Shown: positions 9,483 to 18,350, numbered from the stretch's first letter. The stretch: DNA of 64,000 nucleotides from an uncultured Lachnospiraceae bacterium (GCA_944381575.1 CALWLS010000001.1:186001-250000), one strand, 5' to 3'. Notes: generated by a model from the letters alone, not told the origin. Translations and numbers: made by a program.

Positions 9483-10867
9483 CAGTTAAAAACGGTAAAA
9501 ATTCCATATTTTTCTGTACGAGCTGCGGCTACGAATCCAAAAAGTGGATGGGACAGTGTCCTGCCTGCGGTGAGTGGAATACCTTCGCCGAGGAAACATT
9601 TAATGAAGCAGGCAGAAAAAAGCAGTCCTCCGGCGGGATAAGGAAAAGCCATGCGGAGCTTAAGCCGGTAACGCTTTCAGAAATAGAGACTGATACCGAA
9701 GACAGGATGGATACGGGCTTTCCTGAGCTTTCGAGGGTCCTCGGAGGAGGAATAGTCAGAGGAAGCCTGACACTTGTGGGAGGAGACCCGGGCATAGGCA
9801 AATCCACCATACTTCTTCAGACGGCGGGAAGGATGGCGGCCATGGGCAAGAGCGTCATCTATGTGTCAGGAGAGGAAAGCTTAAGGCAGATAAGACTGAG
9901 GGCGGACAGGATAGGCTCCATGCCTGAAAGCCTTAAGTTTATATCGGAAACGGATATAGACGATATAATAGAAATGCTTTGCATTAATAGGCCGGATCTC
10001 TGCATAATCGACTCCATACAGACCATGTATACCACGGAGGCCCAGTCGGTGCCGGGCAGCGTGACTCAGGTCAGGGAATGCGCTCAGAGGCTCATGACCT
10101 GTTCCAAGACGGAAAATATAGCATGCATACTTGTGGGACATGTTACTAAGGAGGGTACGGTAGCAGGGCCGAGGGTGCTTGAGCATATCGTTGATACCGT
10201 GCTTTATTTTGAGTCAGGCGATCAGTTCGGATACCGCATATTAAGGAGCGCCAAGAACCGTTTCGGCTCAACCAACGAGCTCGGCGTTTTTGAGATGAGC
10301 TCCGAGGGCCTTAAGGAGGTCCTCAATCCTTCGGAATTCCTTCTTGACGGAAGGCCGGAAAAAGCTACGGGAGCCGCAGTTACCTGTCTTATAGAAGGAA
10401 GCCGGCCTCTGCTTATGGAGGTGCAGGGCCTTGTGACAGAAACACAGTACGGTATGGCAAGGCGGCAGGCTAATGGAATGGACTATAACAGGTTTGCAAT
10501 GCTTCTTGCCGTACTTACAAAACGCTGCGGTCTTAAGCTTGGAGCAATGGATGCTTATGTCAATATAGCAGGCGGAATGAAGATATCCCAGCCTGCAGCC
10601 GATCTTGCCATCGCTGCGGCCGTCATTTCCTCGGTTTTTGAGCTCCCAGTACCTGAAAACACCGTTGTTTTCGGAGAGATAGGGCTTTCCGGGGAAGTAA
10701 GGGGAGTGCCTTATGTTTCTGAACGCCTTAGAGAGGCCTCAAAGCTTGGCTTTAAGAGGGCGGTGATACCGGCGGTGGGCATGAGATCGCTTAAGGATAC
10801 GGAAGGAATGCAGATCACGGGAGTGGGTTATGTTTCCGAATTACTCAATATAATAAAGGGGGCTTAA
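9479..10867 (+). CDS. radA: DNA repair protein RadA
   Basis: RecA-like ATPase promoting branch migration in recombinational repair, 462 aa. The N-terminal zinc finger has C13, C16, C27 and C30. Walker A is GGDPGIGKST (101-110) and the RadA-specific KNRFGS motif is at 259-264. The C-terminus is the Lon-protease-like domain. The start is TTG, overlapping the clpC stop by four bases; no ATG or GTG precedes the zinc finger in frame, and a purine-rich stretch with GGGG lies just upstream, so TTG is well supported. Confidence 0.95.
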   Translation: MTVKNGKNSIFFCTSCGYESKKWMGQCPACGEWNTFAEETFNEAGRKKQSSGGIRKSHAELKPVTLSEIETDTEDRMDTGFPELSRVLGGGIVRGSLTLVGGDPGIGKSTILLQTAGRMAAMGKSVIYVSGEESLRQIRLRADRIGSMPESLKFISETDIDDIIEMLCINRPDLCIIDSIQTMYTTEAQSVPGSVTQVRECAQRLMTCSKTENIACILVGHVTKEGTVAGPRVLEHIVDTVLYFESGDQFGYRILRSAKNRFGSTNELGVFEMSSEGLKEVLNPSEFLLDGRPEKATGAAVTCLIEGSRPLLMEVQGLVTETQYGMARRQANGMDYNRFAMLLAVLTKRCGLKLGAMDAYVNIAGGMKISQPAADLAIAAAVISSVFELPVPENTVVFGEIGLSGEVRGVPYVSERLREASKLGFKRAVIPAVGMRSLKDTEGMQITGVGYVSELLNIIKGA

Positions 10868-11374
10868 ATGTCAGAACAGTTAGTTACTTTGTTTACTTCG
10901 GCGCTTTCCGGATCGGTGAGCGGAGAGATAATATGCTTTATAATCTCACTTTTTCCGATACTTGAGCTCAGGGGAGGCCTGCTTGCGGCTTCACCAGCGT
11001 TTCTTAATGTACCGATCACGACAGCGCTTCCATTATGCGTTATAGGAAATCTCATACCTATCCCATTCGTTCTGCTGCTTATCGAGCGCATAATAGCCGC
11101 AATGGAGAAATTTAACGGCACGAAAAAATTTGCCCTCTGGCTTAAAAACAAGGCGGACAAAAACAAGGATCAGATAGAAAAATACGGCTTCTGGGGCCTT
11201 GTGATATTTATAGGGATACCTCTTCCGGGAACAGGAGCATGGACAGGGAGCCTTGTGGCCGCACTTTTGCACATGTCCTTTAAAAAATCATTTTTAGCAT
11301 GCATTTTAGGAGTGCTTATGGCTGCTGCCATAATGAGTGTCGTATCCTACGGGATACTCGGCATATTTGCGTGA
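10868..11374 (+). CDS. Small multidrug-export-family membrane protein (COG2426)
   Basis: 168-aa polytopic membrane protein of the family named putative small multidrug export protein (PF06695). Four or so hydrophobic segments are visible, with the family hallmarks ELRGG near residue 35, an amphipathic positively charged loop (about 80-105), and PLPGTGAW near 118-125. The transport function implied by the family name is not experimentally established here. It begins one base after the radA stop, so it belongs to the clpC-radA transcript. Confidence 0.8.
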   Translation: MSEQLVTLFTSALSGSVSGEIICFIISLFPILELRGGLLAASPAFLNVPITTALPLCVIGNLIPIPFVLLLIERIIAAMEKFNGTKKFALWLKNKADKNKDQIEKYGFWGLVIFIGIPLPGTGAWTGSLVAALLHMSFKKSFLACILGVLMAAAIMSVVSYGILGIFA

Positions 11375-11449
11375 GCAGGCCGAGGCATTGGTTAAGAGCT
11401 GAGGCTTTTGCTGAGGTGCTTCAGTTGAGGAGCTGAGTATAAAAAAAGC

Positions 11450-11478
11450 TTGCATTTATCCATATATCATGGTATCTT
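11450..11478 (+). promoter_or_regulatory. Promoter of tRNA-Trp
   Basis: TTGCAT (11450-11455), 17-base spacer, TATCTT (11473-11478). The start near 11485 is about 13 bases before the tRNA 5' end. The sequence just upstream (11395-11440) contains three or four GCTGAG/TTGAGG direct repeats with no obvious role. Confidence 0.6.
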
Positions 11479-11497
11479 ATTAAATGCGTTTAAGCTT

Positions 11498-11568
11498 AGA
11501 GGCATCTTCCAATGGTAGGATAGCGGTCTCCAAAACCGTCAATGAGGGTTCGAATCCTTCTGCCTCTG
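11498..11568 (+). tRNA. tRNA-Trp (anticodon CCA)
   Basis: Seven-base acceptor stem AGAGGCA/TGCCTCT, discriminator G, anticodon stem GCGGT/ACCGT around loop CTCCAAA (anticodon CCA), and T arm GAGGG-TTCGAAT-CCTTC. The 3' CCA is not encoded. It stands alone between a promoter and a terminator. Confidence 0.95.
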
Positions 11569-11582
11569 TAATTTCAAAGAAG

Positions 11583-11618
11583 CTCCAAAGCCTGTCTGAT
11601 CGGGCTTTGGGGTTTTTT
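11583..11618 (+). terminator. Rho-independent terminator after tRNA-Trp
   Basis: CTCCAAAGCC (11583-11592) pairs with GGCTTTGGGG (11603-11612), followed by six T. Confidence 0.88.
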
Positions 11619-11685
11619 AGTTTTCTTCCAAGGATATATGAGCTCTGTTATAGAACGGTACGGCGGACATGCCTTCTAAGAGATA

Positions 11686-11714
11686 TTGACAACACTAATC
11701 TCAGATGATAATAT
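11686..11714 (+). promoter_or_regulatory. Strong sigma-A promoter of the metK riboswitch transcript
   Basis: Consensus TTGACA (11686-11691), a 17-base spacer, and TATA-type TAATAT (11709-11714). The transcript should begin near 11721, just before the GAGA-capped hairpin and the SAM aptamer. Confidence 0.82.
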
Positions 11715-11725
11715 TCTATGGAAAT

Positions 11726-11878
11726 ATGCGGGAGACCGCATTATCATCCTATAGAGAGTGCGCGAGAGACAAGCTCGATGACCGCACAGCAACCTGCCTT
11801 ATGCAAGGTGCTAAAGCTTGACCGATGGGGACATATATGTAACAGTGATGCCCCGGCTTTTTGTCGGGGCTTTGTATT
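11726..11878 (+). promoter_or_regulatory. SAM (S-box clan) riboswitch with terminator, controlling metK
   Basis: Aptamer about 11747-11830. P1: TCCTAT (11747-11752) with ATGGGG (11825-11830). P2: GTGCG/CGCAC containing a kink-turn (CGA facing GATGA) and an upper GAG/CTC stem. The conserved AGCAACC and AAGGTGCTAAA core strings are present. The P2 loop CAAG can pair with CTTG after GGTGCTAAA, the S-box pseudoknot. No P4 helix is apparent between the pseudoknot and P1. The expression platform is terminator GCCCCG/CGGGGC (11850-11855 with 11865-11870) and a T-rich tail; GGGG of P1 can alternatively pair with CCCC of the terminator. An extra hairpin, ATGCGG-GAGA-CCGCAT (11726-11741), precedes the aptamer. 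Bound SAM should favour termination, switching metK off. Confidence 0.88.
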
Positions 11879-11908
11879 GCTTTAAAATAACTATGGAGGA
11901 CTGAGGAT

Positions 11909-13105
11909 TTGAAAAGACTTTTTACATCAGAGTCAGTAACTGAGGGACATCCGGATAAGATCTGCGACCAGATCTCAGACGGTATACTCGACGCGATACT
12001 TGCACAGGATAAGAACGCGCACGTTGCCTGCGAGACATTCTGTACAACGGGAACGGTAGTTGTAATGGGAGAGATATCCACCACCTGCTATGTCGACGTG
12101 GAAAAGATAGCAAGGAAGACCATATGCGACATTGGCTATGACTGTGCCGAGATGGGCTTCAACGGCAATACCTGCGGAGTGCTTACCAGTATTCATGAGC
12201 AGTCAGGGGATATAGCCATGGGCGTGAACGAGTCCTATGAGTACAGGGAAGGCAAGGTGGACGAGGCGAACTTAAGGGGCGCCGGAGACCAGGGTATGAT
12301 GTTTGGCTACGCCTGCAGCGAGACAAAGGAGTACATGCCTCTTGCCACGGTGCTTGCACATAAGATCGCAAGAAGGCTTGCCAGCGTGAGAAAGGATGGC
12401 ACGCTGAATTATCTCAGGCCTGACGGTAAGTGCCAGGTCACAGTGGAGTATAACGAGAGCGGGATCCCTTACCGCATAGACGCCATAGTCATCTCTGCTC
12501 AGCATGCTGAGAGTGTTTCCCTTGAGGAGCTCAGGCACGACATGATAGAGCAGGTGATAGAGAAGGTGGTGCCTTCAGAGTTACTGGATGAGGATACCAA
12601 GTATTTCATCAACCCGACGGGACGTTTTGTTATAGGCGGCCCTGAGGGAGATACAGGCCTTACAGGAAGAAAGATAATAGTAGACACCTACGGCGGAGCG
12701 GCGAGACACGGCGGCGGAGCTTTTTCAGGAAAGGATCCGACAAAGGTAGACAGGTCCGCTGCATACGCGTTAAGGCATATAGCCAAAAATGTTGTTGCGG
12801 CAGGACTTGCAAAGACCTGCGAGATCCAGGCGGGATACGCCATAGGAGTTGCTAATCCTGTATCGGTGACAGTCAATACCTTCGGCACTGGAACCTATAC
12901 TGACGGTGAGATCGAGGAGGCCATATTAAAGGTATTTGACTTAAGGCCGTATTCCATAATCAAAGATCTCGATCTTTTAAGGCCTATATATAAAAAGACC
13001 GCGGCTTACGGACACTTCGGCAGGGATGAAGAGGACTTTACATGGGAGAAGCTTGATAAGACTGAGGAGCTTTTAAAGGCCATAGGAACACACGCCATAA
13101 TGTGA
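11909..13105 (+). CDS. metK: S-adenosylmethionine synthetase
   Basis: Methionine adenosyltransferase making SAM from methionine and ATP, cytosolic tetramer in the family, 398 aa (normal length). Hallmarks: [12 protein letters not shown] near the N-terminus, [12 protein letters not shown] in the middle, and the phosphate-binding loop [16 protein letters not shown]. The start codon is TTG, placed eight bases after GGAGGA; the family N-terminus ([16 protein letters not shown]) begins directly at it. Regulated by the SAM riboswitch immediately upstream, giving end-product feedback. Confidence 0.97.
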   Translation: MKRLFTSESVTEGHPDKICDQISDGILDAILAQDKNAHVACETFCTTGTVVVMGEISTTCYVDVEKIARKTICDIGYDCAEMGFNGNTCGVLTSIHEQSGDIAMGVNESYEYREGKVDEANLRGAGDQGMMFGYACSETKEYMPLATVLAHKIARRLASVRKDGTLNYLRPDGKCQVTVEYNESGIPYRIDAIVISAQHAESVSLEELRHDMIEQVIEKVVPSELLDEDTKYFINPTGRFVIGGPEGDTGLTGRKIIVDTYGGAARHGGGAFSGKDPTKVDRSAAYALRHIAKNVVAAGLAKTCEIQAGYAIGVANPVSVTVNTFGTGTYTDGEIEEAILKVFDLRPYSIIKDLDLLRPIYKKTAAYGHFGRDEEDFTWEKLDKTEELLKAIGTHAIM

Positions 13106-13143
13106 TGGTTTGATAACAAAATAATCGCTGAGTTATAATAATA

Positions 13144-13211
13144 CTGCCGGCTCGAGGCAGCCAAAGACCGTATTTCATGTACTGGCTTTTGGCGCTGCAT
13201 TCAGCCGGCAG
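13144..13211 (+). terminator. Long hairpin downstream of metK
   Basis: CTGCCGGCT (13144-13152) pairs perfectly with AGCCGGCAG (13203-13211), and inner GCAG plus CCAAAG segments pair with CTTTTGG and CTGC, leaving an AT-rich terminal loop. CCTTTGTTTT follows. Probably the metK terminator, though larger than needed; a small structured RNA cannot be excluded. Confidence 0.5.
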
Positions 13212-13282
13212 CCTTTGTTTTCGGCTATTTTTTACATGCAGTATCAGAAAAACTTTTAATAAATACACAAAATAATTCATTA

Positions 13283-13302
13283 TTATCCACACTTTATTCA
13301 CA
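13283..13302 (+). promoter_or_regulatory. Two phased DnaA boxes upstream of the SLH gene
   Basis: TTATCCACA (13283-13291), the perfect DnaA box, and TTATTCACA (13294-13302), which fits TTATNCACA, lie in the same orientation 11 bases apart. A weaker AAATACACA lies 22 bases upstream of the first (13261-13269). The surrounding DNA is AT-rich and non-coding. Binding is a prediction. Confidence 0.45.
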
Positions 13303-13361
13303 TGTTGTAATTATATTTACTGCAGTCATTCATTTTGTAAATTTATAAAGGGAGAACTGAA

Positions 13362-14660
13362 ATGGTAAAAAAACATCTGTTCAGGTCAGGACTTGCGGCC
13401 CTTGCGGTTTTTTCCGCAGTTTGCTGCTTTTCTGTCAGTTCCTATGCCGTGACCATAGGCACGGGTTCCCAGAGCTACAGGATAAGCGTGCTTAAGGCCA
13501 TAGGCACGGCGGATTCATCCTTTGACAGCGATGAGCCGTGCACCAGGGCTGAATTCGCAAGGCTTATGGTGCTGTCGAGCTCTGAAAAGGATACTTCCGG
13601 AATGACGCTCACCTCGGCAGCCGCCAACGACGTCCCGGCCTCCTATGAGGGATCACAGTATATCAAGACCGCCTTAAGGAAGGGCTGGATGAGGACGAGG
13701 CTCGGGGGAAATTTTGCCCCGGAAGAAACGGTCACCTTGAACGAAGCTGCCAAGGCTACCCTTGCGGCCCTTGGTTATACCGATGAGGATTTCAGTACAA
13801 ATATCTCCCAGGAAAGGCTTTCCCTATTTAAGAGCCTGGATCTCGATGAGGGCGTAAACGCCGTAAACGGCAGCGACGCCCTGACAAAGAGAGACTGCAT
13901 AAATATAATATATAATCTTTTGAGGACTAATTCTAAGGACAGCTCAAGCATATACGGCTCAGCCATAGATCTTACGCTGTCGGCAGATAATGAGCTAAAC
14001 GCTACAAATGTTATCGAAAACTCCCTTACGGGGCCTATCCTTGCAAAGACCACTCAGGAATTCAGGAACGCCATACCGTTCGACTTAAACGATGCGACCT
14101 TCTATTTCAACGGGCAGAATTCCGGAACCCTTGGCAAGATGTACATAGACAGCCAGATAAACCATCAGGGCTACGTCATACTTTATTACAATGACGATAC
14201 CCGCACGGTATGGGCATATGGTGACGACGGAGGAGTAAGCACATATAACTGCGTAAGAGGCAAGGTGACCAGCATCGTCTATGATAACGACAATATTGCT
14301 GCGCCTTCGGCGGTATACATTGACAGCGTCAAGTATTCCCTCAACAGCTCTGACGTCAAGTTCATGTTCTCGCTTAACGGAGACATACAGGTTGGCGACT
14401 ATGTCGTACTTATCTGTCAGGACGTAAGCGATACCAATGATGAGGAACAGTCAGGCCTTACGGATAACTACGCCATTGCTGTCATCAAGTGGGATAAAAA
14501 TAAGGACGGAAGCACTGCGGGGACCATATTCTCCGAAAACGCCACCGTATACAGGGCAGGCTCATCCTCATCCAGCGAGACCCAGTCCGGCTCGCAGGCT
14601 GCGGGAGGATCAGCCGGAGGCTCGACTGAGAGTACGGCCGGGGCAGCTGCGGCTGAGTAA
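13362..14660 (+). CDS. Secreted protein with S-layer-homology-like motifs
   Basis: 432-aa secreted protein. A signal peptide (about 1-29) is followed by SLH-like segments: CTRAEFARLMVL (about 60-71), FAPEETVTLNEAAKATLAALGY (core about 118-140) and LTKRDCINIIYNLL (about 173-186). Such domains usually bind secondary wall polymers. The central part (about 210-395) is unrecognised. The C-terminus is Ser/Gly/Ala-rich low complexity. RBS GGGAGAA is well placed. Only 15 bases separate it from the MacA-like gene, suggesting one operon; it may be an outer-face partner of the exporter, which is inference. Confidence 0.72.
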   Translation: MVKKHLFRSGLAALAVFSAVCCFSVSSYAVTIGTGSQSYRISVLKAIGTADSSFDSDEPCTRAEFARLMVLSSSEKDTSGMTLTSAAANDVPASYEGSQYIKTALRKGWMRTRLGGNFAPEETVTLNEAAKATLAALGYTDEDFSTNISQERLSLFKSLDLDEGVNAVNGSDALTKRDCINIIYNLLRTNSKDSSSIYGSAIDLTLSADNELNATNVIENSLTGPILAKTTQEFRNAIPFDLNDATFYFNGQNSGTLGKMYIDSQINHQGYVILYYNDDTRTVWAYGDDGGVSTYNCVRGKVTSIVYDNDNIAAPSAVYIDSVKYSLNSSDVKFMFSLNGDIQVGDYVVLICQDVSDTNDEEQSGLTDNYAIAVIKWDKNKDGSTAGTIFSENATVYRAGSSSSSETQSGSQAAGGSAGGSTESTAGAAAAE

Positions 14661-14675
14661 GCGGGGTCATATATA

Positions 14676-16442
14676 ATGCACAGAAACAGTGAAAATGACA
14701 GCAAACTTAAGGATTCAAAGATATTTAAGTTCTTTGGCAGACATAAAAAGCTTATAATAATCATCCTGATCATCGCTGCGGCAGTAGCGATCCTTATCAA
14801 TAAGATGAAGTCCGACAGGGAAAGGGCTGCAAAAGAGGCTCTTTCCGAAGGGATAAACACCTCCACGGTAATGCGCGGGGATGTGTCCAATGAGCTGACA
14901 TCTTCGGGCACCCTTGAGCCAAAGGATACCTATACCATAACCTCACAGGTATCCGGAGAGGTCCTTCAGGCGGATTTTGAGGAGGGTGACGAGGTCGAAA
15001 AGGACGATGTGCTCTATGTGATAGACCAGTCAGACATTTCAAATAATGTAGACCAGACCCTTAGAAATCTGGATTCGGCAAAGGAAAGCTATGAGCAGGC
15101 CAAGATAGAATATGACGAGGCCATATCGGATCTTGGGGGAGGCACCGTTAAGGCTTCACAAAGCGGCTATGTACGCAACATCACACTTAAGGCCGGAGAT
15201 ACCTTAAATCAAGGCAGCAACGATATAGCAGAGTTATATAACGACAGCGCCATGACCGTAAGGCTCGCATTCTTAAGCACGGATGCCGATGCGCTTTCCA
15301 TAGGCCAGGATGTGGCTGTAGAGATAGGCGATACCGGCGAAACCATCCCTGGAAGAGTAGAGGAGAAAAGCGATCTCATAGAGACCATAAACAGCGGCAC
15401 CATGGTCAAATATGTCAAGATCCTCGTGACAAATCCCGGGGGACTGACTGAAAACGACAGGGCTACTGCATACTCCGGAGACATAGTATCTGTATCGGAC
15501 GGTAATTTTGAGGCCTATGAGAGCTCGAATCTTAAAGTGGATCTTCCGTCTCAGGTCAAGGTAAAGGACGTGCTGGTCCAGGAGGGACAGTATGTATCCG
15601 CGGGAACGGCTCTGTTCACCATTACTTCAGATACCTTAAGGGACGCTGTAAACAGCGCGGAAAACTCATTGAAGACAGCGGAAAACAATCTTAAGGACGC
15701 TGAGGAAAATGTGGATTCCGTCAATGAAAATGTGGATAAGTATACTATTACCGCGCCTATATCCGGGCAGATAATCGTCAAGAACACGAAGGTCGGGGAT
15801 AACGTCAATACCGGCAACAGCACCACAGAGCTGGCCCTGATATACGATCTTTCAGAGCTCACTTTTGAGATGAGCATAGACGAGCTGGATATAAGCGATG
15901 TGGAAGTGGGACAGGATGTTATCATTACGGCGGACGCCTTCGAGGATAAGACATTTAAGGGACATGTATCAAACGTTGGAATAAACGGGACAAGTTCAAA
16001 CGGAGTCACGACCTATCCAGTCGTAGTGACCCTCGATGAGGATGAAGGTTTGCTTCCGGGTATGAATGTTGACGGCGTGATAGTCTTGGATAAGTCGGAG
16101 GATACGCTCTATATTCCTGCAAATGCCCTTCAGCGAGGCAATATAGTATACGTAAAGGATGAATCCCTTACGGATGAGAATGTCCCTGCGGACTCTGGTG
16201 AAGCTGATGAGGGCATACCTTCCGCAAGAGTTTCAGATGCTCCGGCCGGATTTACCGCTGTCAGAGTGGAAACAGGGCTCATTTCTGACGATTATGTAGA
16301 GATACTTTCAGGGCTTTCAGAAGGCCAGGAGGTCTATGTAAAGGACAGCGCTCAAAGCTTTGGATTCGGCGGCATGATGATGTCAGTCAGCGGGCCGGGC
16401 GGAGGCCCGGGCGGCGGAGGACCGGGAGGAGGTCCGAGGTAA
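14676..16442 (+). CDS. MacA/HlyD-type membrane fusion adaptor with duplicated module
   Basis: 588-aa periplasmic-adaptor-type subunit for a MacB-like ABC exporter; in Gram-positive cells it sits outside the membrane. An N-terminal transmembrane helix (about 27-46) is followed by a lipoyl-like half plus helical hairpin (about 75-190), a second similar lipoyl/hairpin unit (about 285-395, ending in TITAPISGQIIV), a beta-barrel region, and a membrane-proximal domain. The C-terminus is very Gly/Pro-rich (GGGPGGGGPGGGPR). The tandem arrangement of two adaptor modules is unusual. The stop overlaps the ATPase start (TAATG). No clear Shine-Dalgarno site precedes the ATG. Substrate unknown. Confidence 0.82.
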   Translation: MHRNSENDSKLKDSKIFKFFGRHKKLIIIILIIAAAVAILINKMKSDRERAAKEALSEGINTSTVMRGDVSNELTSSGTLEPKDTYTITSQVSGEVLQADFEEGDEVEKDDVLYVIDQSDISNNVDQTLRNLDSAKESYEQAKIEYDEAISDLGGGTVKASQSGYVRNITLKAGDTLNQGSNDIAELYNDSAMTVRLAFLSTDADALSIGQDVAVEIGDTGETIPGRVEEKSDLIETINSGTMVKYVKILVTNPGGLTENDRATAYSGDIVSVSDGNFEAYESSNLKVDLPSQVKVKDVLVQEGQYVSAGTALFTITSDTLRDAVNSAENSLKTAENNLKDAEENVDSVNENVDKYTITAPISGQIIVKNTKVGDNVNTGNSTTELALIYDLSELTFEMSIDELDISDVEVGQDVIITADAFEDKTFKGHVSNVGINGTSSNGVTTYPVVVTLDEDEGLLPGMNVDGVIVLDKSEDTLYIPANALQRGNIVYVKDESLTDENVPADSGEADEGIPSARVSDAPAGFTAVRVETGLISDDYVEILSGLSEGQEVYVKDSAQSFGFGGMMMSVSGPGGGPGGGGPGGGPR

Positions 16443-17188
16443 TGGCAGATATAAGCATTGCGCCGCAGGACGACATAAGGGCAAAAGATACGCCGCTTAT
16501 AAGACTTAAGGAAATATATAAAATATATCAGATGGGCGACGAAACCGTACACGCCACCGACGGCATCAGCCTTGATATATACAGGGGTGAATTCGTGGCC
16601 ATAGTAGGAAAGTCCGGCTCCGGTAAGTCTACACTTATGAATATCATTGGGGCTCTGGATGTGCCTACTAAGGGAAATTATTATATAGACGGCCATGACA
16701 CCAGCTCCATGACGGATAACGAGCTTGCGGATATAAGGAACAGGAGGATAGGTTTTATCTTCCAGCAGTATAACCTGCTGCCCAAGCTGTCGATCCTTGA
16801 AAACGTTGAGCTGCCTCTTCTATATCAGGGAGTTAAGGAACCTGAAAGGAAGATAAGGGCCATGGAGGAGCTGGAAAAGGTCGGCCTTAAGGAAAAAGCA
16901 AAAATGAGGCCCATACAGCTTTCAGGTGGCCAGCAGCAGCGAGTTTCCATAGCAAGGGCCCTTGCCTCAAGGCCTTCGCTCATCCTTGCGGATGAGCCGA
17001 CAGGCGCCCTGGATTCAAAGACTTCAAGGGAGGTCCTTGATATAATCAAAAAGCTTAACGATGAAGGCAATACAATAGTTATGATAACCCACGACCCTAC
17101 CATAGCCGTAAGGGCCAGAAGGGTGGTGCGCATAATAGACGGTAAAGTTGATTTTGACGGAAGTGCGGAGGAATATGGAAAGCTTTAA
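16442..17188 (+). CDS. MacB/LolD-type ABC transporter ATP-binding protein
   Basis: ATPase subunit of a MacB-family exporter, 248 aa. Walker A GKSGSGKST (about 56-64), Q-loop FQQYNLLP, signature LSGGQQQR, Walker B LILADEPTGALD and H-loop THDP are all intact. Translationally coupled to the adaptor gene by a one-base overlap and overlapping the permease start downstream. It has no fused membrane domain, so it works with the separate FtsX-like permease. Confidence 0.93.
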   Translation: MADISIAPQDDIRAKDTPLIRLKEIYKIYQMGDETVHATDGISLDIYRGEFVAIVGKSGSGKSTLMNIIGALDVPTKGNYYIDGHDTSSMTDNELADIRNRRIGFIFQQYNLLPKLSILENVELPLLYQGVKEPERKIRAMEELEKVGLKEKAKMRPIQLSGGQQQRVSIARALASRPSLILADEPTGALDSKTSREVLDIIKKLNDEGNTIVMITHDPTIAVRARRVVRIIDGKVDFDGSAEEYGKL

Positions 17189-18350
17189 GATGGCCCTGCG
17201 TTCTATTGCGGGCAACAAAATGAGATCCTTTCTTACCATGCTCGGCATAATCATCGGCGTGGCTTCCGTCATAATGCTGGTGTCCATAGTCTCCGGGTAT
17301 ATGAATTCCATGATGGAGAGCTTCTCAGATATGGGAGTGGATCAAATAAACGTCTCGGTCACGAATACTGCTTCAAGGACCGTGGATACGGATGATTTTT
17401 ATGAGTTCCTTGATGAAAATCCAGAGACCTTTGCGTATCTTACCCCCACGGCTACAGTCAACGGGCGGCTGAAATACGGTAACGACACTATGTCCGGTAC
17501 ATCTATCGGAGGATATTCAGAGGATTACCTGACCATAAAGGGATATGAGATGGAGGCCGGACGCAACCTGTCCTATTCTGATATGGCGGGTGAAAAAAGG
17601 GTCGCTGTAATGGGCTATTACACTGCCTGGTATATGTTCGGCAGCGCCGAGGAGGCGATAGGAGAAAAGATAAGGATCAATGGAAATGTTTTCTATGTAG
17701 TCGGCGTTGTCAAAAGACAGGATGAGGACTCTCTTGAAGAGGGAGGAATGGACGATTTTGTCTGGATACCGTATTCAACAGCCGGAAAGATAGCAAGGAC
17801 CGGTTTTATGTCCTCCTACATAATAACAGTCAGGGATGTAAATGACGCCGATGCTGGCGTGACTAAGATAGAAGATTATCTGTACAGCGTTTTTAAGGAT
17901 GACGATCTGTATTCGGTATATGCCAATTCCGAGATGCTCGATCAGATGAATGAAATGATAGGCCAGCTTTCAATGATGCTTGGAGGCATCGCCGGGATCT
18001 CCCTGCTTGTGGCCGGCGTCGGAGTTATGAACATAATGCTGGTATCCGTTACGGAAAGGACGAGGGAGATAGGCATAAGGAAGGCATTGGGAGCAAGACG
18101 CGGGGTGATCATGACCCAGTTTGTCATAGAAGCAGCTGTGACCTCTACCATGGGAGGCATACTCGGCATAATAATGGGTTCTGTCATGACGGTCCTTATC
18201 GGAACTGCCATAGGCATAACATGCACGCCTACCTTCGGGGCCGTGCTGCTTTCCTTCGGAGTATCCGTCGGCATAGGCCTTATATTTGGATATATGCCTG
18301 CCAACAGGGCTGCAAGGCTCAATCCTATAGACGCCTTAAGGAGCGAATGA
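17175..18350 (+). CDS. MacB-like FtsX-family permease
   Basis: 391-aa membrane subunit pairing with the preceding ATPase. The N-terminal helix (about 16-38, LGIIIGVASVIMLVS), a large extracytoplasmic MacB-type domain (about 40-245), and three C-terminal helices (about 265-375) give the four-helix MacB topology. GVMNIMLVSVTERTREIGIRKALGA is the conserved coupling region. The start at 17175 is preceded by GGAGG at short spacing and overlaps the ATPase gene by 14 bases; an upstream TTG at 17148 is less likely. Confidence 0.9.
   Translation: MESFKMALRSIAGNKMRSFLTMLGIIIGVASVIMLVSIVSGYMNSMMESFSDMGVDQINVSVTNTASRTVDTDDFYEFLDENPETFAYLTPTATVNGRLKYGNDTMSGTSIGGYSEDYLTIKGYEMEAGRNLSYSDMAGEKRVAVMGYYTAWYMFGSAEEAIGEKIRINGNVFYVVGVVKRQDEDSLEEGGMDDFVWIPYSTAGKIARTGFMSSYIITVRDVNDADAGVTKIEDYLYSVFKDDDLYSVYANSEMLDQMNEMIGQLSMMLGGIAGISLLVAGVGVMNIMLVSVTERTREIGIRKALGARRGVIMTQFVIEAAVTSTMGGILGIIMGSVMTVLIGTAIGITCTPTFGAVLLSFGVSVGIGLIFGYMPANRAARLNPIDALRSE

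Noticed and set aside
11484..11708. 74-codon open frame covering tRNA-Trp and its terminator
   Set aside because: It overlaps a well-supported tRNA and terminator, has no ribosome-binding site and encodes no recognised protein.
15730..15740. TGTGGATAA (reverse DnaA box) in the adaptor gene
   Set aside because: Isolated exact 9-mer in coding sequence; expected by chance a few times in a 64-kb window for the TTATNCACA pattern.
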